A stretch of DNA of 64,000 nucleotides from Streptococcus parasanguinis. Its GTDB lineage: Bacteria > Bacillota > Bacilli > Lactobacillales > Streptococcaceae. Location: NCBI RefSeq assembly GCF_032163505.1, contig NZ_CP134147.1, forward strand, positions 276,501 through 340,500. The letters are read 5' to 3'. Shown piece by piece: positions 48,796 through 57,482 of this stretch. Under the pieces are notes generated by a model. The model had not been told where the DNA came from. It worked only from the letters and a program-made list of their open reading frames with translations, and did no database searches. Position numbers and translations under genes: made by a program. The first letter of the stretch is position 1, and each line of letters starts with the position of its first letter.

Positions 48796-48828
48796 AAGGC
48801 AAATATCCCAAAAGATATTTGTCTTTTT
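48796..48828 (+). terminator. Terminator after the CnaB adhesin
   Basis: A stem GGCAAATATC/GATATTTGTC with a 6-nt loop, followed by TTTTTG. Confidence 0.85.
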
Positions 48829-48924
48829 GAATAAGTTGCTTGAAGAATGATCCATCAAACTGTCCAAATTCCCAAGGTTCTTTTTAGAAAAGTGAAAAGC
48901 TCCTCTCAAAGGAAACATAAGTGT

Positions 48925-48953
48925 TTGACAGAAAGATGAAATCTTGATAGAAT
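48925..48953 (+). promoter_or_regulatory. Promoter of rpsO
   Basis: TTGACA (48925-48930), 17 bp, TAGAAT (48948-48953). It is followed by a leader of about 85 nt containing a hairpin GGTAGCAGG/CCTGCCAC (48985-49015), a plausible site for S15 autoregulation of its own mRNA. Confidence 0.75.
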
Positions 48954-49043
48954 AAGAAGGTCGAATAGACAACTAACTCTTTCTTGGTAGCAGGATATGC
49001 CAAACCTGCCACTCGGATAGAGCATAAAGAAAAGGAGCTTATC

Positions 49044-49313
49044 ATGGCAATCTCAAAAGAGAAAAAAAATGAAATCATTGCACAATACGCACGTCACGAA
49101 GGTGACACTGGTTCAGTAGAAGTACAAGTTGCTGTCCTTACTTGGGAAATCAACCACTTGAACGAACACATCAAACAACACAAAAAAGACCACGCTACTT
49201 ACCGTGGTTTGATGAAGAAAATCGGTCGCCGTCGTAACTTGTTGGCTTACCTTCGTACAAACGACGTTAACCGTTACCGTGAGTTGATCAACTCTCTTGG
49301 ACTTCGTCGTTAA
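49044..49313 (+). CDS. rpsO: 30S ribosomal protein S15
   Basis: An 89-residue primary rRNA-binding protein of the small-subunit platform. The signature around [32 protein letters not shown] is complete. I chose ATG 49044 after AAAGGAG. Codon use is that of a highly expressed gene. A hairpin in the leader may mediate autoregulation, as S15 does in many bacteria. It is followed by a repeat-like stem-loop region and two terminators. Confidence 0.97.
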   Translation: MAISKEKKNEIIAQYARHEGDTGSVEVQVAVLTWEINHLNEHIKQHKKDHATYRGLMKKIGRRRNLLAYLRTNDVNRYRELINSLGLRR

Positions 49314-49610
49314 TCTGCTCTATTTTCCACTTACGCTGCGTTGTCACCTTGCCTCGATATACTCGAGTATAATCTTCGGCTACGGTTCCTAGCATCGTAA
49401 GGTAAAATAGACCAGATCTATCTCCCTTCGGGGAGATTTTTTGTTTTCACCAAGATTTTAGCCCGAGCTCAAAACAGCTCTCTGGATTCAGAGGGCTTTT
49501 TTGTTATCTTTTTTCGGACAAGATTCATGATTCTGAGTAAGTCGTTTTATTTGATAGATGTAATTGACAGAGTTACAATAGACACATCTTAAGAAATAGA
49601 GGTTATCGAT
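49314..49610. other. Stem-loop-rich intergenic region with two terminators
   Basis: A large imperfect palindrome (CTATTTTCC...GGTAAAATAG, 49320-49410) encloses smaller stems such as CTCGATATACTCGAG. Then come two terminators: ATCTCCC-TTCG-GGGAGAT plus T run (49420-49443) and AGCTCTCTG-GATT-CAGAGGGCT plus T run (49476-49503). The CCTATTTT-type arms resemble, in reverse orientation, the array upstream of pnp. A promoter for the next gene (TTGATA, 18 bp, TACAAT) lies at 49551-49580. Confidence 0.7.
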
Positions 49611-49835
49611 ATGATTGATATTACATATCTAGATGGTGCAAAACAAGAAAGAGTCATGCATTTTGATTCCTACGATGAGTTTGAACGCTCCCAACAAGCT
49701 TGCTTGATTGGGGTAGCAGATTTTTATCCTGTTGTGAAACTGACCTATAATGGGCATGAATTGGATTACCAAGGGACTTACGGAGATGTCTTCTTCTATT
49801 TGATGAAGCAAGATTTGACGCAGTACCAAAACTAA
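49611..49835 (+). CDS. DUF4649-like small protein
   Basis: A 74-residue acidic soluble protein, with IDITYLDGAKQERVMHFDSYDEFERSQQACLIGVADFYPVVKLTYNGHELDY-type sequence split over strands and one helix. This is the streptococcal DUF4649 family, function unknown. It starts 30 bases after a promoter-like TACAAT and is followed after 12 bases by trxA, so it is probably co-expressed with thioredoxin. Confidence 0.8.
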   Translation: MIDITYLDGAKQERVMHFDSYDEFERSQQACLIGVADFYPVVKLTYNGHELDYQGTYGDVFFYLMKQDLTQYQN

Positions 49836-49847
49836 AGGAGAAAGAAA

Positions 49848-50162
49848 ATGGCAAAAGCAATTACAGACGCAACATTTGAAGCAGAAACAAAAGAAGGCTT
49901 GGTCTTGGTAGACTTTTGGGCAACCTGGTGTGGTCCATGTCGCATGCAAGCTCCTATTTTAGAAAAATTATCGGAAGAACTTTCGGAAGATGAGTTAAAA
50001 ATCCTAAAAATGGATGTGGATGAAAATCCAGAAACAGCGCGTGCTTTCGGCATTATGTCCATTCCAACCTTGCTCTTTAAAAAAGATGGGCAGGTTGTTA
50101 AACAAGTAGCAGGAGTGCATACCGCAGCACAAATTAAGGCCATTGTGGCAGAGTTGAGTTAA
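49848..50162 (+). CDS. trxA: Thioredoxin
   Basis: A 104-residue thioredoxin-fold disulfide reductant. The active site WCGPC has its cysteines at residues 28 and 31 in FWATWCGPCRMQAP. The cis-proline is in SIPTLLFKKDGQ. It is cytoplasmic, since no signal peptide is seen. RBS AAAGGAGAAAG. The terminator shared with pepF follows. Confidence 0.96.
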   Translation: MAKAITDATFEAETKEGLVLVDFWATWCGPCRMQAPILEKLSEELSEDELKILKMDVDENPETARAFGIMSIPTLLFKKDGQVVKQVAGVHTAAQIKAIVAELS

Positions 50163-50169
50163 AAAGCAA

Positions 50170-50208
50170 AAAAGCTAAAGAGGAATGAACCTTCTTTAGC
50201 TTTTTTTG
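50170..50208. terminator. Bidirectional terminator between trxA and pepF
   Basis: Stem AAAGCTAAAGA/TCTTTAGCTTT with A and T runs on the two flanks, between convergent genes. Confidence 0.9.
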
Positions 50209-50212
50209 AATC

Positions 50213-52009
50213 TTATTCTCCCAATTCTGCACTGTAAGCAATAATTTGATCGACAGTGTCTGAAAGGAATTGGATGGTATCACGAAGTGGTTTGTCAGTT
50301 GAGATATCTGCTCCGATAATCATGGCTGACTCAAGTGGTGTCTTGCTACCGCCTGATTTGAGGAGGTCCAGCCAATCTTTAGCTCCGTTTTCAGAGTTTT
50401 TCAAATGCAAGTAACCCGCTGTTGAGATTACTAATCCAGCTGAGTAGGTGTAGCTGTAAAGTCCCATGTAGTAGTGGCTTTGGCGCATCCAGGTCAAAGC
50501 CGCATCGTCATCTGTTTCAACAGCGTCTCCCCAGAATTCGGTCAAGACTTCCTTCATGATGCTATTGAGCTTGCTAGCGCCGAAGGTTCCACCTTCTTCA
50601 ATCAGGGTGTAGACCTTGCGTTGGAAGGCTGCTTCCAGCAAGTGGGTGATGAAGTTGTGGAAGTAGGTGTCTGTCAAACGGTGAGCTAGGGCAAAGCGTT
50701 TTTGACGAGGATCGTCAAACTGGTGTTCCAAGTAGTCGCTGAGGAGGAGCTCGTTAAAAGTAGAAGGAGCTTCCACATAGTAGGTCGACATGTGGGCGTT
50801 GAAGTAGCTTTGGTTGTTGTCTGAGAAGATGAATTGACCAGAATGTCCGATCTCATGGATCAGGGTATAAACATCGCTCATCCGTCCTGTCCAACTCATC
50901 AGGACATAAGGATGGACACGGTATGGATCGGCTGCATAACCACCGGAATCCTTGCCTTCATTGGCAGCAAAGTCGACCCAACGTTCGGTTTGGTAGCGGG
51001 CAATTTCGCGGGAATATTCTTCGCCAAGAGGTTCCACAGATTTCATGACCAAATCATAAGCATCATCAATGGTAACATCTGGGTTGAGCGCACTGTCCAA
51101 GTCCAACTTCCAATCAGCAAAGGTCATTTTCTCAAGGCCGTTGACCTTGGCCACGTGTTTGAGGAATTTTTGAGCTACTGGAGCGAAGTCCTTCATGATC
51201 AGGTCAATCTGACGATCAAACATGGCACGATCCACTTCCTGCTCAGCTAAGAGATAGTCAAATACGGAATCGTAGCCTCGCATATCTGCGATTAGTTTTT
51301 CAGATTTGACTTGGGCTAGATAGGTAGCAGCAGCCGTGTTTTGGTGCTTGCGGAGACCTTCTGAGAAGGAACGAAAGGCTTTTTCACGGACTTCCGCATT
51401 CTCATGGTTTTGGTAGAAGTTTTCATAGGTGACAAAGCTATTCTTGTAAACTTCTCCATCTACTTCAAAATCAGCCATTTCAAAGTCACCTGCCCGCATC
51501 TTGGTATAGATGTCTTGCGGTCCGTAGAAGACTTCACCAAGGTTGGTCAGAGTTTTTTCCACATCAGCTCCCAAGTAGTGAGCTTTTTTGATTTTAGCCT
51601 GACGAATGGCAAAAGTGAGGTGAGGGAGTTGTCCCAGACGTTCAAGGACTTCTTCATCCGCTTCTACCAAAGCATCATCAAAGAAGGAAAGTTCAACGCT
51701 GGCCCAAGTTTCGAAATCCATCCCTGCTTGGGCAATTTCCGCAAAAGCTTCATCGCTAAAGTCCGTCGTTTGGGGCATAAAGCTGTAGTTGCCAATGTGG
51801 CTGAGTTGGATCTGAATTTGTTCAAAGACTGCAAAGGCAGCTTCAAAGTCTTCAAAGGTGTGGAGGTTGCCTTTGTAGTTACGGACAAATTCATTGATTT
51901 CTTCACGTGTTTTTTCAATGGCACGCAAGAAGTCTTCCTGGTCTTGGTAGAGGGCTGTGAGGTCCCAGAGTTCGTTCTCAGGAAATTCAGAACGTTTTTT
52001 TAATTCCAT
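50213..52009 (-). CDS. pepF: Oligoendopeptidase F
   Basis: A 598-residue cytoplasmic M3-family metallopeptidase that cuts peptides of about 7-17 residues. The zinc site HEIGH is at residues 385-389 (in LIHEIGHSGQF), with the downstream Glu in the helix containing YVEAPSTFNELLLSDYL. Length is normal. RBS AAAGGAGAACACT on the minus strand; the promoter should lie in the AT-rich 52.0-52.3 kb gap. Confidence 0.96.
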   Translation of the reverse strand: MELKKRSEFPENELWDLTALYQDQEDFLRAIEKTREEINEFVRNYKGNLHTFEDFEAAFAVFEQIQIQLSHIGNYSFMPQTTDFSDEAFAEIAQAGMDFETWASVELSFFDDALVEADEEVLERLGQLPHLTFAIRQAKIKKAHYLGADVEKTLTNLGEVFYGPQDIYTKMRAGDFEMADFEVDGEVYKNSFVTYENFYQNHENAEVREKAFRSFSEGLRKHQNTAAATYLAQVKSEKLIADMRGYDSVFDYLLAEQEVDRAMFDRQIDLIMKDFAPVAQKFLKHVAKVNGLEKMTFADWKLDLDSALNPDVTIDDAYDLVMKSVEPLGEEYSREIARYQTERWVDFAANEGKDSGGYAADPYRVHPYVLMSWTGRMSDVYTLIHEIGHSGQFIFSDNNQSYFNAHMSTYYVEAPSTFNELLLSDYLEHQFDDPRQKRFALAHRLTDTYFHNFITHLLEAAFQRKVYTLIEEGGTFGASKLNSIMKEVLTEFWGDAVETDDDAALTWMRQSHYYMGLYSYTYSAGLVISTAGYLHLKNSENGAKDWLDLLKSGGSKTPLESAMIIGADISTDKPLRDTIQFLSDTVDQIIAYSAELGE

Positions 52010-52339
52010 AGTGTTCTCCTTTTGATCAAATAACTATACTAAGTATATCAGAAAAAAGGGCAGAAACATAGAGGAAGAGGGGAAAATGCTTGTGTAAAAA
52101 TCTTGAAAAGAGCTGGGAAAACATTTTAGATTAAAATTTCAATTCTAACTACTATATTTAGGTAAGACATGGATTGAAATTTTGCTGATATACTAAGTAC
52201 ATCAGAGTATTGCATTTCATGCAATACTCAACACTAATAGCTATAAAGAATATAAGGATTGTTTGATAATTTTTTGTGGCAATTCTTGTATTCAAAATTT
52301 TAGTAAAATGTTGCTAATTAGTGATAGGGGAGGTTATAT
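52010..52339. promoter_or_regulatory. AT-rich divergent intergenic region with hairpin and repeats
   Basis: 330 bp without a gene. A 17-base sequence TATACTAAGTATATCAG occurs at 52035-52051 and again, with one change, at 52189-52205. Directly after the second copy is a perfect 11-bp inverted repeat GAGTATTGCAT-TTC-ATGCAATACTC (52205-52229) without a T run, so it is more likely an operator or RNA structure than a terminator. Confidence 0.6.
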
Positions 52340-53305
52340 ATGGAAACAAGAGAAGAAATTGTCTCTAAATTAGAACTCATTCGTGAGAATATATTGGGAT
52401 TTATTCAAGCCCGTTCACGTCAGGTTACACTTGTTAATCAAATGAGAACATCCAAATTGATTCAACAAGATGAATATAACGACAACACATTGTCTCATAA
52501 ATCCCTCAAGCTTGCTTTTTCAATTATGGTATTTTCAAGTATTTCGATACTATTAGGGGATTTATTGTATGTCATCTTACTTGGTGCTGTGAATCGATTA
52601 ATCGGAGATATTATCTTTGAAGTATTATTCTTATCAGGATTTTTATTTCTATTGTATCGTCGTATGAAAGGTTCAAAGGATAGCTGGATTTATCCAGCGA
52701 CACTGATTATGGGAGGGATCTTACTGGTATTCCCTCTACGTTTGCTTTTGACTCCTAATCCTATAACATTAATTCTACTTGGAGTATCAATTGTAGCCAC
52801 CTATTTCATCATTCAAAATAAGCTGGAACTCATGATTGCGTTTGTGAATAAAGGTATTCGTAATAAAAATGAGCAGCATTTAAGAGATTACCAAGCAGTA
52901 GTTGCAGAAAATCAACGATTAGAATTGGCCTATCAGCAAGAGGGACGTTTGATGGAAAATTTCCGGAATCAAGCTGTAGCAATTGGTCAAGGATGGTACC
53001 CTAAAGATTATTATGCACTAGATGCAGTGAACTATCTTATTCACGCGTTTAATAATTTCAAAGCAGATAATATAAAGGAAGCAATTAATCTATACGATAC
53101 ATATTTAGACCGTGCAGCCCGTCGAGCCTTTGAGGCAGAGATGATCGAACTTGAAAAAGAGCAGATTATTAATCAAGAACGAATGATCAAGCTTCAAGAA
53201 CATGCAAATATTTTAAGTGCTAGACAAATTGCAGAAACACAAGAAGCAGCTGCTGCATCACGTGCTGTAGCAAGTGAACTTGAGAATATTCGTTATGGAA
53301 GATAA
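52340..53305 (+). CDS. Membrane protein with cytoplasmic coiled-coil tail, unknown function
   Basis: A 321-residue protein. A soluble helical start (1-55) is followed by four or so membrane helices (about 56-75, 80-100, 115-132, 137-160). A long soluble part has a possible TPR-like piece (YALDAVNYLIHAFNNFKADNIKEAINLYDTYL, about 230-260) and an Ala/Glu-rich coiled coil at the end (AETQEAAAASRAVASELENI). RBS AGGGGAGG. It precedes the PrgA-like surface protein by 47 bases and is probably co-transcribed with it. I do not recognise the family. Confidence 0.7.
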   Translation: METREEIVSKLELIRENILGFIQARSRQVTLVNQMRTSKLIQQDEYNDNTLSHKSLKLAFSIMVFSSISILLGDLLYVILLGAVNRLIGDIIFEVLFLSGFLFLLYRRMKGSKDSWIYPATLIMGGILLVFPLRLLLTPNPITLILLGVSIVATYFIIQNKLELMIAFVNKGIRNKNEQHLRDYQAVVAENQRLELAYQQEGRLMENFRNQAVAIGQGWYPKDYYALDAVNYLIHAFNNFKADNIKEAINLYDTYLDRAARRAFEAEMIELEKEQIINQERMIKLQEHANILSARQIAETQEAAAASRAVASELENIRYGR

Positions 53306-53352
53306 GAAATCCGGGATAAATAGGTAGGGAAGTAAATAGAAGGAATATGATT

Positions 53353-55998
53353 ATGAATAAAACAACAAAGAAAAGTATTGCTATCGGTGCTACTATTATT
53401 GCCGCTACTGCTGTAACTTCAGTTGTACAAGCTGAAGAAGCGCCAGTTGCTCAACCTCAGACAGGGACATCAGCAACTGTTTCAAATATTGACCATACTG
53501 CTGAGGTTACAAAAGAGGCAGTTGATACAGCAAAAGAGCAAGCTGATGCTGCGGCTAAAACGGTAACAGAACAAGAAAAGGTTGTCAGTGCAGCGGATCA
53601 AAAGGCTAAGGAAGCGGAAGCTGCTGAAAAAACGGCAGCAGCAACCTATGAAAAAACAAAAGAAGCTGCGAGGGAAGCAACTCCTGAAAATATTGCAAAA
53701 GCTGAAGAAGCCATTAAAACAAAAGAGGCTGGTGTGAAATCAGCTGAAGAAAGTGTAAAAACGGCTGAAGAAGGTGTGAAATCAGCTGAGACAGCAGAAG
53801 CCGAATCAGGAAAAAAATATGAAGAGGCTACTAAAAAAATAGAAGATGAAAAAGCAAAAGTCGCATTAGCCAAGGAAGAAGTGAAGAAGGCAGAACAAGC
53901 TCTTAATGAGACAACACTGACCAGAGCACAGGAGACAGTGACGATTGCGGGAAATAAACTGAAAGATGCAGAGTCTGTGAATAAAGCCGCTCAAGATGAA
54001 TTGACTCGTGCAAAAGAATTCGACGCATCCCGTCAAGCTAAAATTGATGAAACAAAATCAGCTCTCGAAAAAGAACGTACTGAAAAGAACGTTCCTGCTC
54101 TTGAACAAGGTCTCGCTGATGCAAAAGCTAACGTAGAAGCAAAAGAAAAAGCTCTTGCTGAAACAAAAGCTAAAGCAGGTGTCGCTCAAGCTGAAGTTGA
54201 TGAAGCTCAAAAAGCACTTGATGCAGCAAACGCCGCTTATCAAGAAAAAGTTGCTAAGTTGAAACAAGACGAAGCTCTCCGTAAAATCTTCGTTCCTGCT
54301 GACTATGCAAAACACGATATTAAGGACTACGAATGGTTCATCTCTCATAAAGATGAGTTCATGAAATTGCAACCAGAAATCGACTGGGATGCTTATAGCC
54401 AAACAGGCATTGGCTCTAATAAAGAAGTCGTCGATCTTGCAAATCTTACATCAGCTCAACGTAAAGAACTTGCTGAATTTACGGCTCAAATGTTGAATGA
54501 CCTTAACCAACAATATTGGTCTAAACGCGAACCAGGTAAAACAATAGAACCTCTTCAATTGACAGTAGGTGGTCAAGAAATGGCTGACACTATTGCTCAT
54601 GGATATTCTAAGTTCTATGCGGATAATGGAGGGACACCAGATAAGTTTAATTTTCTTAAAAATTGGGAACACCTATCTTCAATTCTTGGACAATACGGTG
54701 CGGGAGAATCTCTTGGGGGACTTTTACCAGAATGGCATAAAGAAAACTTTGACGGATACACTATGTTAAATATCAAACAAGACATTGCGAGCGCAATCCG
54801 TAAAATGATGTTTGCCGATGGTGACCAATCTAACGGTCACACAAAACATTTAATCACACTTCAAGGAACTGGTATTGGTATCGGTATAAGTTCTGGTGCG
54901 GTTCACATTTTGTCAACAAGCCGTGCTATGAACGAAGATAAGGCAGACTATATTAGTACTGATGCTGAATACAAATCCTCCCTTACTTCTTCGATTGCAG
55001 AGAAAGAACAAGCACTTCAGGCAGCAAAAGATAAGAAAATAGCAGCGGATAAAGCCGTTAAATCTGCTGAAAATGATCTTGCTTCTGCAAAATCAGCTCA
55101 AGTTGACGCTCAAACAAAATTGAACGCTGCTCAAAATGCTATTGCTAAAGCTCAAAAAGCATACGATGACGCGCTTGCGGTCAAAGAACAAACTCCAGCA
55201 GCTCAAGCTAAAGTAGTTGAAACTGCAAAAGCTCTTGAAACAGCTAAAGATGAACTTGCAACAGCTAAATCAAATCTTGCAAACTTGCAACAAGTTCGTG
55301 CACAACGCGAATCTGAATTAAAAGACGCTAAAGCTAAATTGGTTGCTCAAGAAGAAGATCTTAAACTTGCTCTTAAAACAGCAATCGACGCTGAAAACGA
55401 TTTGAAAGCAAAAGGTCTTGCAACAACTGAAGCTAAAGCTAAAGTTGAACGTGCTAAACAAGCTGTCAAATCAGCAGAACAAGCCGTACAAGACGCAAAA
55501 GATTATCTTGAATTGCTCAAGAATGCTCCTACAAAACTTGCTGAAGCTGAAAAAGCACTAACTGAAGCAAAAGCTAAAACAGCTGAAGCTAAAGCAACTC
55601 TTGAAACAGAAGTTGCAAAACTTGAAGCTTTGAAAGTAAAAGCGAAAGTGGCTCAAGAAGATTACACTCGCGTCTTCGAAGCTTATCAAAAACTCGTTAA
55701 AGCGAAACAATTGGAAGAAGCAATTCGTCTCGAACAAGAACGTATCAAACACGAAGAAGAAACTCGTCGCAACGAACCAGTTCGTCATGAATCCACTCAA
55801 AACAAAGTGATGAAGACAATCGTCCCAATCGTAACAGGAACTCCTGGTGCAAACACACCAGTTGCAGCTCAAGAAGAACAAGCAAATATGAAGAAATTGC
55901 CATCAACTGGTGGAACTACAAGTACACTTGGACTTATGGGGCTAGCAATGGCAGCTCTAGGTTTTGTTGGATTGAAACGCAAACGCGAATCAAAATAA
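53353..55998 (+). CDS. LPxTG surface protein with SEC10/PgrA domain
   Basis: An 881-residue wall-anchored protein. The signal peptide (1-27, ending VVQAEE) leads to a long coiled-coil stalk of Ala/Lys/Glu repeats (about 45-300). A central globular domain (about 310-545; AEFTAQMLNDLNQQYW, GQEMADTIAHGYSKF) is the SEC10/PgrA type related to CAP domains. A second coiled coil (about 550-800) and the sortase signal LPSTGG (from Leu849) follow. Enterococcal PrgA of this family limits entry of conjugative plasmids and affects aggregation. I chose ATG 53353, eight bases after AAGGA; ATG 53347 is too close to it. A plasmid-exclusion role here is inference. Confidence 0.88.
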   Translation: MNKTTKKSIAIGATIIAATAVTSVVQAEEAPVAQPQTGTSATVSNIDHTAEVTKEAVDTAKEQADAAAKTVTEQEKVVSAADQKAKEAEAAEKTAAATYEKTKEAAREATPENIAKAEEAIKTKEAGVKSAEESVKTAEEGVKSAETAEAESGKKYEEATKKIEDEKAKVALAKEEVKKAEQALNETTLTRAQETVTIAGNKLKDAESVNKAAQDELTRAKEFDASRQAKIDETKSALEKERTEKNVPALEQGLADAKANVEAKEKALAETKAKAGVAQAEVDEAQKALDAANAAYQEKVAKLKQDEALRKIFVPADYAKHDIKDYEWFISHKDEFMKLQPEIDWDAYSQTGIGSNKEVVDLANLTSAQRKELAEFTAQMLNDLNQQYWSKREPGKTIEPLQLTVGGQEMADTIAHGYSKFYADNGGTPDKFNFLKNWEHLSSILGQYGAGESLGGLLPEWHKENFDGYTMLNIKQDIASAIRKMMFADGDQSNGHTKHLITLQGTGIGIGISSGAVHILSTSRAMNEDKADYISTDAEYKSSLTSSIAEKEQALQAAKDKKIAADKAVKSAENDLASAKSAQVDAQTKLNAAQNAIAKAQKAYDDALAVKEQTPAAQAKVVETAKALETAKDELATAKSNLANLQQVRAQRESELKDAKAKLVAQEEDLKLALKTAIDAENDLKAKGLATTEAKAKVERAKQAVKSAEQAVQDAKDYLELLKNAPTKLAEAEKALTEAKAKTAEAKATLETEVAKLEALKVKAKVAQEDYTRVFEAYQKLVKAKQLEEAIRLEQERIKHEEETRRNEPVRHESTQNKVMKTIVPIVTGTPGANTPVAAQEEQANMKKLPSTGGTTSTLGLMGLAMAALGFVGLKRKRESK

Positions 55999-56006
55999 AA
56001 ATTCTA

Positions 56007-56042
56007 TTTAGGCTGGGGAAACCCAGCCTAAAATGATATAAT
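56007..56042 (+). promoter_or_regulatory. Hairpin overlapping the promoter of a lipoprotein gene
   Basis: A perfect 11-bp stem TTTAGGCTGGG-GAAA-CCCAGCCTAAA (56007-56032) is followed by TATAAT (56037-56042) rather than a T run. The -35 region falls inside the stem. It may end the upstream transcript weakly and also form part of the next promoter. Confidence 0.6.
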
Positions 56043-56076
56043 TTTAAGAAAAAGATAGTTAAATGGGGAATTTTTT

Positions 56077-57378
56077 ATGAAAAAGGTTATGATTACACTA
56101 TTAGCAGGTGCATCCGTGCTATCTCTAGTAGCTTGCACGCCCAAACGTTATGAACGCCAAAGCAAACCGAAAACGGCAAGCTCTTCGTCGGTCAAAAAAG
56201 AGAAGAAGGATACAGGTCAAAAGCACTATCAAGAGGTATTAGATCGCTATAAGTCTTATGCGGTTGCCATTCATACTAAGGACAAAACAGCTTTACAAAA
56301 TGAACTGAAGAAGATCGAAGCAACTTCAGAAGAATATGCGTATGTCTTTAACCTTCAAACACTTGGGAGTACCAATGAGTGGCAATATGCTTTTGATGAT
56401 CTTAATCGTGATGGTAATGACGAACTGCTGATAGGGGATGGCAAAACGATTGCTGCTGTGTATTATTTGAAAGATAACCAGCCAACCTTGCTCCATGTAG
56501 CCTATGTAGCTTCTGCAGGTGGCTATCGCTCCAGCTTAGATGTTTTTGACAATGGACAAATCGTCTACGCCACTTGGCAATCCCTTAATCCAGAAATGGA
56601 ATTAACCCTTTATTCACTAGGAAAAGGGGAAGCCAAGGAAGAAAAGAAAGCAACCATTCAAATCGGTGGGAAGGAAACAGCAGAACAAGCTCTTGGGATT
56701 TCAGCTAAGAAGTTGGATCTCAGTAAGCTGGACTGGAAAAATTTTGAAGGTTCAGGGGATTCCAAATCAACAGCGAAAGCAGAAGAGAAAAAATCGGAAA
56801 GCTTCCAAGTACAAGTCAGTGTGTCGGATCTCCGTATTCGAAAAGAGCCCTCAACCTCAGCTCCCTCTGCAGGAATGATCGCAAAAGGTATTCACACCAT
56901 CACGGAAACCGTAGAGGCAGATGGTCATACCTGGGGCAAATTGGAATCTGGACAAGGCTGGATTGCCCTTGACTATACAACGCGTGTGGATGGTTCTAAA
57001 TCAGCAAGCACAAGTAAGAAAAGCAGTGGAATGAATATTCAAGAAATTCAGAACGGTGATTTTTCAAGTATTGCAGGGACCTGGAGAAATGGGAAAGGAA
57101 TGAGTGTAACATTTGATGATAACGGTATATCAAAGATAAATGGTGCACCAACAGATCAGGTTGTAGACCGCTTTAATCATGAATTTGGATACTTAAGTAG
57201 TAGTGTTCATTCAACTGCCCCAGCTGGTGCTTCAGCAATGAGTTTTTTCCCAGCAGGTCAAGAGTTTCCTGCATCATTAAAATATGGAAATTTTTCTGTT
57301 GATAATAGTAAGGATATTATTTATTGGGGTCAGAATGTTATTTCAGATCAAAGCGACTTGTTCTATAAGGAAGACTAA
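56077..57378 (+). CDS. Lipoprotein with SH3-like and DUF6287-like domains
   Basis: A 433-residue lipoprotein with lipobox LVAC (Cys20). A Lys/Ser linker is followed by a first domain with an EF-hand-like calcium loop (DLNRDGNDELLIG, about residues 108-120). A bacterial SH3 domain follows (about 245-300; VSDLRIRKEPSTSAPSAGMI, LESGQGWIALDYT), which usually binds peptidoglycan. The C-terminal domain (about 320-433; MNIQEIQNGDFSSIAGTWRN) looks like the streptococcal DUF6287. It is a surface protein of unknown role. The N-terminal 35 residues are shared with the next gene. Confidence 0.78.
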   Translation: MKKVMITLLAGASVLSLVACTPKRYERQSKPKTASSSSVKKEKKDTGQKHYQEVLDRYKSYAVAIHTKDKTALQNELKKIEATSEEYAYVFNLQTLGSTNEWQYAFDDLNRDGNDELLIGDGKTIAAVYYLKDNQPTLLHVAYVASAGGYRSSLDVFDNGQIVYATWQSLNPEMELTLYSLGKGEAKEEKKATIQIGGKETAEQALGISAKKLDLSKLDWKNFEGSGDSKSTAKAEEKKSESFQVQVSVSDLRIRKEPSTSAPSAGMIAKGIHTITETVEADGHTWGKLESGQGWIALDYTTRVDGSKSASTSKKSSGMNIQEIQNGDFSSIAGTWRNGKGMSVTFDDNGISKINGAPTDQVVDRFNHEFGYLSSSVHSTAPAGASAMSFFPAGQEFPASLKYGNFSVDNSKDIIYWGQNVISDQSDLFYKED

Positions 57379-57482
57379 AAAAGGTTAGAAAAACAAAAAA
57401 TTATATTTGCTAGTGGTCTCTTCATTGATACTGAGTAAATAGATTTCCTTTGATAGACTAGGATAAAAAAATAGGAGATATT

